From Actinomycetota bacterium (GTDB lineage Bacteria; Actinomycetota; Geothermincolia; Fen-727; Anoxymicrobiaceae): a stretch of 18,764 nucleotides of DNA. The stretch spans positions 1 through 18,764 of the forward strand of contig JAHIPE010000275.1 in assembly GCA_018894655.1 (NCBI GenBank). The letters are read 5' to 3'. Below are positions 14,960 to 18,764 of the stretch, piece by piece. Under the pieces are notes generated by a model that saw only the letters and a list, made by a program, of their open reading frames with translations, ran no database searches and had not been told where the DNA came from. The first letter of the stretch is position 1, and each line of letters begins with the position of its first letter. Both the position numbers and the translations under genes were made by a program.

Positions 14960-14989
14960 ATGATATCGACCGCGCGAGCAGGGCGTCAA
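14960..14989 (-). promoter_or_regulatory. Strong promoter for the zinc-ribbon methyltransferase, apparently leaderless
   Basis: On the minus strand TTGACG (14989-14984) and TATCAT (14965-14960) are 18 bases apart, each matching the housekeeping consensus at five of six positions. Only seven bases separate the -10 box from the ATG at 14952, which places the transcript start at or next to the start codon. Confidence 0.72.
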
Positions 14990-14996
14990 TGCCCCG

Positions 14997-17774
14997 CTAG
15001 TTTCCGGTGTAGCCTTCGGCGAAGTACCAGGTCGTCCCCGGGTTATTCACCCCTATAGAGTCGTGGCCGCCAGCATATAAGTCATTGTAGATGAAGTACA
15101 TGGCGCGCTCGGCTATCACCTTCGCCCCGTTCTGGCCCTCCACCAGGGTGGACACCTCCGCGTTATCGAACCCAGGCATCTCGTCGATATGCACCGTGAA
15201 GCGGGAGTTCGGGAGCAGCGAGTCCGTCCGGGACCATGTGTGCCCGTCGCCTCTTATAAACGTTGTCTTGACTTCCGCGGCGGAGTCACCGGGGTTCATT
15301 ATCAGGACGTAGGTATCGAACGAGCCCCCGGTGTACCCCTCGGCCAGGTACCACTTCCCGGCTGGCTCGCTGACGCCGGTCGAGTCGTGCCCGCCGGTCC
15401 GCCCGCCGGCGTTGAAGTACATGGCGCGCTCGGCTATCACATCGGCGTCGGAGTGAACCTCGGTGGAGACCTCCGCCGCCTCGAACCCGGGCACGTCATC
15501 AACCTTGATGGTCTTACGGCTCCTCGCGGGAAGCGTGAACGACACCTGGCCGACGTAGCCGTCCTTCCTGAGGAAGTTCACGTCAACGTTCGCCTTCTCG
15601 TTACCCGGGTTCTGTATGAGGACGAACGTGTCGTAGCCCTGCGCGGTGTACCCCTCGGCCAGGTACCACTGCCGGGCCGGCTCGGTGACACCCATCGCGT
15701 TGTGACCCCCGATATAGCCGTTGTAGTTGAAGTACATCGATCTCTCGCAGATCACGTCTCCGGTCGCCTCCACCAGGGTGGATGCAGAGGCATTCTGAAG
15801 CCCCGGGACGTCCTTCAGGTTGAGGGTAAACCTGCTCTCGGCACTGACCTCGAACGCCGCGGATACCGGCGTGTCACTCTCCCTCATGAACGTCATGTTC
15901 ACGGTAACGGAGTTCTTCTGCGGGTTCTGCACCAGCACGTACTCGTCGAAGTTGTCTGAGGTGTACCCCTCCGCAAGGTACCATTTGGCGGCGGGCGCCT
16001 GCGCCCCGGCGGAAGCGGTCCCCCCCTGCCACCTACCCTGGAAGTTGAAGTACATAGCGCGCTCACAGATTATCGGGTTATCCGATGTCACCTTCGCGCT
16101 GACACTGCAGCCGGGCATATACCGGTTGATGAAAACCGTCGAGCGCGACGAGGGAGCCAGCGTCAACGACACCGTTGCCTTCTCGCCTTTCTCGTTCATG
16201 AGCCTTATCTGGGCGTTTGCGGTGGCGCCGCCCGGGTTCATGAGCGGGATGTACTCGTGGAAGTTCGCCGGTGGTGGTGGTGGTGGTGGTGGTGGTGGCT
16301 CGTTCCCGGTAAGGATCGTCCCGTTGTGGTCGCTGGTGTAGCGAAACATCCCCCAGGGGAACAGTGAAGCGTCGCCCCCGCTGACCCTCTTCTTGGGCCC
16401 GCAGTCGAATACCCAGAAGCTCCCCCCGGGGGTACCCCCCGGAATGTCACCTGTGCAGCAGGCGACCTCTACGTGGCCGTCGTTGTCGAAGTCCCCCACC
16501 GCCGGGCTGGCAATGAGGAAGTTGTCCAGCGGCTGGTCCCAGATGACCCTGCCCGACCTGTCCCACGCCCCGATCGCCCACCCGGAGCCCATTACTATGT
16601 CGGGATAGCCGTCGCCGTCCACATCACCCAGCGCCGGCGACCCCAGGTTGGGCCCCCCGAACGCCTGGTTGCTCCACATGACCGTCCCGTCGGGCTTGAT
16701 GGCCATGATATGGTCATTGCCGATGCCGTTCATCGGGTTGCAGGCGATTACTATCTCCTTGGTGCCGTCTCCGTCTATGTCGCCCACGGCGGGGGACGAG
16801 AACGTGGACCCGGCGGCCACCACCGGCCAGCCGGGAACGTCGGTGCCGTCGTGGTTGTAGGCGTAGACCCGGTGCCCCTCGGTTGTCAGCCGTCCAATCG
16901 CCTTGTAGTAGTGGCCGGTGCCGATGATAATCTCCTGCAGGCCGTCACCGTCGATATCCGCCACCGCCGGGGAGGACCACAGGACCTCGGGGGTCACCCG
17001 GGGGAACCCTGGGACTATGCCCCCGTCTCCGTTGAACGCGTAGAGGAGCCCGCCGGCGGGCCACGGCCATCCGCTGCCCCCGGTCGAGTCGGCGCCGACG
17101 ATGATCTCCTTGATCCCGTCCATGTCGATATCCGCCAGCGCGGGGGACGACCAGACGCTGTCCTTGTTGTCGTACGGCCACCCGGGCAGGAGGACCCCGG
17201 TGTAGCTCCAGGCGTAGACGTACTTTCCCCAGGTGCCGACCACGATATCGTCGGCGCCGTCCCCGTTGATGTCGCCTATTGCCGGTGATGAGTACACGCC
17301 GTTCACGCCGCCGCCGGGGGAGCTCTGCGTGGCCTTCGGCCAGCCCCACTGGGTCAGCAACGCACCGTTGCAACTGAAGCCCCACACGACGCCGTTCATG
17401 TCGCCGACAAAGACCTCCTTGGTCCCGTCGCCGTCAACGTCCTTACAGGCGGGGGCACCACGTATCTGGGCGCCGGTGTTATACGCCCACTTGACGCCGG
17501 CGTTGTGGTCGAAGCAGTAGAGGTTACCGTTGGAGTTGCCGACCAGGAGCTCGGTAAAGCCGTCGCCGTCAATATCCTCGGCGGTGATCTTGGCATCGTG
17601 AAAACTCGAGCCCACATTGAGGTTGCCTTGTACCGAGTTGCCGCCGGTATTCGCGGCTTCGGCGCGAAACAGCTCGGGGAATACGAGGACGGACACAGCC
17701 AGCAGCAAACCCAGGGCAATAGAAACCGCCGGCCTCAGCCGGTTTCCGGCGGCATGGACTGACTTAACACGCAT
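14997..17774 (-). CDS. Large secreted FG-GAP beta-propeller protein with four C-terminal WYLAEGYT repeats
   Basis: 925 residues. A signal peptide (AVSIALGLLLAVSVLVFPEL, cleavage likely after AEA near residue 40) sends it outside. Residues 55-470 hold about eight FG-GAP/VCBS-type repeats, each with a calcium-loop motif such as DIDGDGFTELLVG, DVDGDGTKEVFVG or DINGDGADDIVVG. These should close into a beta-propeller of the integrin-alpha type. Then comes a run of ten prolines, followed by four units of roughly 95-105 residues. Each has a (F/Y)DxYVLxxNP start, a CERAMYFN or AERAMYFN middle, a GGHDSxGV turn and a WYLAEGYT end. The chain stops right after the fourth WYFAEGYTGN. No anchor or sorting signal is visible. 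A role in adhesion or surface binding is inference. It is not obviously in an operon with its neighbours. Confidence 0.9.
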   Translation of the reverse strand: MRVKSVHAAGNRLRPAVSIALGLLLAVSVLVFPELFRAEAANTGGNSVQGNLNVGSSFHDAKITAEDIDGDGFTELLVGNSNGNLYCFDHNAGVKWAYNTGAQIRGAPACKDVDGDGTKEVFVGDMNGVVWGFSCNGALLTQWGWPKATQSSPGGGVNGVYSSPAIGDINGDGADDIVVGTWGKYVYAWSYTGVLLPGWPYDNKDSVWSSPALADIDMDGIKEIIVGADSTGGSGWPWPAGGLLYAFNGDGGIVPGFPRVTPEVLWSSPAVADIDGDGLQEIIIGTGHYYKAIGRLTTEGHRVYAYNHDGTDVPGWPVVAAGSTFSSPAVGDIDGDGTKEIVIACNPMNGIGNDHIMAIKPDGTVMWSNQAFGGPNLGSPALGDVDGDGYPDIVMGSGWAIGAWDRSGRVIWDQPLDNFLIASPAVGDFDNDGHVEVACCTGDIPGGTPGGSFWVFDCGPKKRVSGGDASLFPWGMFRYTSDHNGTILTGNEPPPPPPPPPPANFHEYIPLMNPGGATANAQIRLMNEKGEKATVSLTLAPSSRSTVFINRYMPGCSVSAKVTSDNPIICERAMYFNFQGRWQGGTASAGAQAPAAKWYLAEGYTSDNFDEYVLVQNPQKNSVTVNMTFMRESDTPVSAAFEVSAESRFTLNLKDVPGLQNASASTLVEATGDVICERSMYFNYNGYIGGHNAMGVTEPARQWYLAEGYTAQGYDTFVLIQNPGNEKANVDVNFLRKDGYVGQVSFTLPARSRKTIKVDDVPGFEAAEVSTEVHSDADVIAERAMYFNAGGRTGGHDSTGVSEPAGKWYLAEGYTGGSFDTYVLIMNPGDSAAEVKTTFIRGDGHTWSRTDSLLPNSRFTVHIDEMPGFDNAEVSTLVEGQNGAKVIAERAMYFIYNDLYAGGHDSIGVNNPGTTWYFAEGYTGN
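16270..16299 (-). repeat. Trinucleotide run encoding a polyproline linker
   Basis: About nine successive CCA codons (GGT on the plus strand) plus a CCG make ten prolines between the propeller and the repeat domains. Such a run is prone to slippage in whole codons, changing linker length without loss of frame. Confidence 0.85.
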
Positions 17775-18035
17775 CCCTCACACCTTTTCTCAGGTTCTCG
17801 GGCCACAGGAAACCGGCACCGGGTTCCGTTGACTGTGCCGCTACCTGGGCTTTTTTACCTTCTCAATACGTATATCGAAACACACTGGCCGTTTCTTTAT
17901 GCCGTGGCCCAATAATCATAACGGGATGAGCGGTGAAAACGTGCCCGGGGGAGGAGCGCCACCCGGCAGTCACCCCGTTGCCCGGGACTATGACACGGAC
18001 CGGGGGGAGGGCACCGCCCCGCGTGAAACGCTGTA

Positions 18036-18062
18036 GCCCATCTGTTACAGTGGCAGTTGGGC
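18036..18062 (+). promoter_or_regulatory. Hairpin in the leader of the right-edge gene
   Basis: GCCCATCTG (18036-18044) pairs with CAGTTGGGC (18054-18062), eight of nine positions, around a nine-base loop. No U-tract follows, so it is not a standard terminator. Confidence 0.4.
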
Positions 18063-18065
18063 CGG

Positions 18066-18084
18066 CCGGGGGTGTAGACCCCGG
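18066..18084 (+). promoter_or_regulatory. GC-rich hairpin just upstream of the ribosome binding site
   Basis: CCGGGG (18066-18071) pairs with CCCCGG (18079-18084) around a seven-base loop. It ends a few bases before the GGGAGG that serves the TTG at 18103, so it could influence ribosome access. Confidence 0.4.
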
Positions 18085-18102
18085 GTGAGTGGGAGGCGGG
18101 GC

Positions 18103-18764
18103 TTGAGCGCGAGAAAAAAAACAGTCCTCACCTACGTGGTGGTCATACTCCTGTTCGCTGTGATCACCGCCGCCTACACCAGCCCGCTTCTCGCCAACGC
18201 CGACGACCACGTGATGGAGTCGGCCGCCGGAGACGCCATGTTCAACATGTACGTCATCTCCTGGACATCGCACTCACTGGGTTCCGACCCTCTCAACCTG
18301 TTCAACGCCACCATCTTCTATCCCGACAGCGACACCCTGGCGTACTCGGACCACGGGCTGATGAGCTCCCTTACCGCGCTCCCGGTCCTCGCGGCTACCG
18401 GTAACCCCACACTGGCGTTCAACTTCATGGTGATGATGAGCTTCTTGGTATGCTCCCTGGGCGCTTTCCTACTGGTCGATTACTTGGCACGGGACAAGCT
18501 GGCCGCCTTTGCCGCCGGAATAATCTACGGGTTCGCCCTCTTCAAGCTCTCCCACCTGTCACACGCGCAGGTCCTCTCGGCCGGGTACATCCCGCTTGCC
18601 CTCCTGTGCCTGCACGCCTATGCCGAGAAGAAGAAGTGGAGGTACGCCCTGGGGTTCGCCATCTTCACGGTGGCGATGTTCCAGACCTCCTGGGGCGGCG
18701 GCTTCTTCCTCGCCTTCACGGTGCTCATCTACCTGCTTGTCCTCCTGGTGGTGGAGCGCAAGAC
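18103..18764 (+). CDS. Polytopic membrane protein, probably GT-C-like (N-terminal part, runs off right edge)
   Basis: 220 codons are present. The start is TTG at 18103, with GGGAGG six bases upstream; the frame then stays open to the edge. After MSARKKTV there is a first helix (LTYVVVILLFAVITAAYTS), an outside loop with AAGDAMFNMYVISWTSHSLG and LFNATIFYPDSDTLAYSDHG, and several more helices. The loop, with an Asp after the first helix and a FYPxxxTLAYSDH stretch, resembles large bacterial membrane proteins annotated as mannosyltransferases or YfhO-like GT-C proteins. The family is a memory-based guess from a fragment; membrane location is clear. It is divergent from the secreted repeat protein. 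Confidence 0.75.
   Translation, partial: MSARKKTVLTYVVVILLFAVITAAYTSPLLANADDHVMESAAGDAMFNMYVISWTSHSLGSDPLNLFNATIFYPDSDTLAYSDHGLMSSLTALPVLAATGNPTLAFNFMVMMSFLVCSLGAFLLVDYLARDKLAAFAAGIIYGFALFKLSHLSHAQVLSAGYIPLALLCLHAYAEKKKWRYALGFAIFTVAMFQTSWGGGFFLAFTVLIYLLVLLVVERK

Larger units (their letters stand above)
17775..18102. other. Divergent intergenic region between the secreted protein and the right-edge membrane protein
   Basis: These 328 bases hold no convincing gene. A short ATG-to-TAG frame at 17926-18036 (36 residues, Gly/Pro-rich) has no Shine-Dalgarno site and looks accidental. Near the minus-strand gene, 17804-17837 can fold into a hairpin with arms related to GGAAACC and GGGTTCC. Near the plus-strand gene there are two abutting hairpins (separate entries). 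A T-run at 17851-17856 has no GC-rich stem before it. TTGACT at 17829-17834 resembles a -35 on the plus strand but lacks a good -10. Promoters must lie here for both genes, but none is clear. Confidence 0.5.

Noticed and set aside
16473..17288. Plus-strand open frame of 271 codons opposite the propeller
   Set aside because: Its repeats (VAVHI, VSVYVAHG and similar) are mirror images of the FG-GAP calcium loops on the other strand.
17804..17860. Possible cyclic-di-GMP riboswitch on the minus strand, because of a CAGGTAGCGG segment
   Set aside because: The rest of the conserved core (the GCAAACC and GAAA parts) is absent, so only a generic hairpin is reported.
17926..18036. Plus-strand 36-codon frame in the divergent gap
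   Set aside because: No Shine-Dalgarno site, Gly/Pro-rich, no recognisable feature; likely chance.
17863..18273. Minus-strand open frame of 136 codons overlapping the right-edge gene
   Set aside because: Overlaps the clear start of the membrane protein, has biased composition and no ribosome binding site.

Overview
The window is GC-rich, densely coding DNA from a bacterium. The best guess at lineage is a deep-branching, probably uncultivated member of the Actinomycetota. That is an inference from three things: the strong GC bias, the heavy use of TTG starts behind good Shine-Dalgarno sites, and the large secreted protein with repeated WYLAEGYT units, a repeat type I associate with such lineages. 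No ribosomal RNA, tRNA, CRISPR array or transposase gene was seen.

Layout. A minus-strand run from 6853 down to 1 holds rfbD (dTDP-rhamnose synthesis), a GT4 glycosyltransferase, a small cell-surface-polysaccharide-associated domain protein, a GT2-GT4 fusion, a GT-C membrane glycosyltransferase and the start of a DUF2079-type membrane protein. At 7096-7749 (minus) is a lipoprotein with two PASTA domains and a DnaJ-like zinc-binding tail. A divergent promoter region (7750-7871) leads into a plus-strand run, 7872-13709: a degenerate methyltransferase-like protein, two GT4 glycosyltransferases, a SAM methyltransferase with an unknown N-terminal domain, and a GT-C membrane protein. That run ends at a strong bidirectional terminator (13715-13752). 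On the other side, a minus-strand zinc-ribbon methyltransferase and a small membrane protein converge on the same terminator. Then come a 925-residue secreted beta-propeller/WYLAEGYT-repeat protein (minus) and, at the right edge, the start of another polytopic membrane protein (plus).

How it fits together. This looks like part of a cell-surface polysaccharide or glycoprotein-glycan locus. RfbD makes the last step of dTDP-L-rhamnose. Cytoplasmic GT2/GT4 enzymes would extend a glycan, methyltransferases would modify it, and GT-C membrane enzymes would use lipid-linked sugars outside the membrane. The PASTA lipoprotein and the repeat protein are exported surface proteins.

The most unusual signal is a family of small palindromic repeats bounded by TTGAG/CTCAA. 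It occurs at three places: in the gap 6952-7086, in the gap 4629-4717 where it supplies a stop codon, and in frame inside the GT2-GT4 fusion gene (2638-2724), where it adds about 30 residues. Other points are a promoter that seems to produce a leaderless methyltransferase mRNA, a possible ATT start for the lipoprotein, and a domain shared between a small stand-alone protein and the degenerate methyltransferase.
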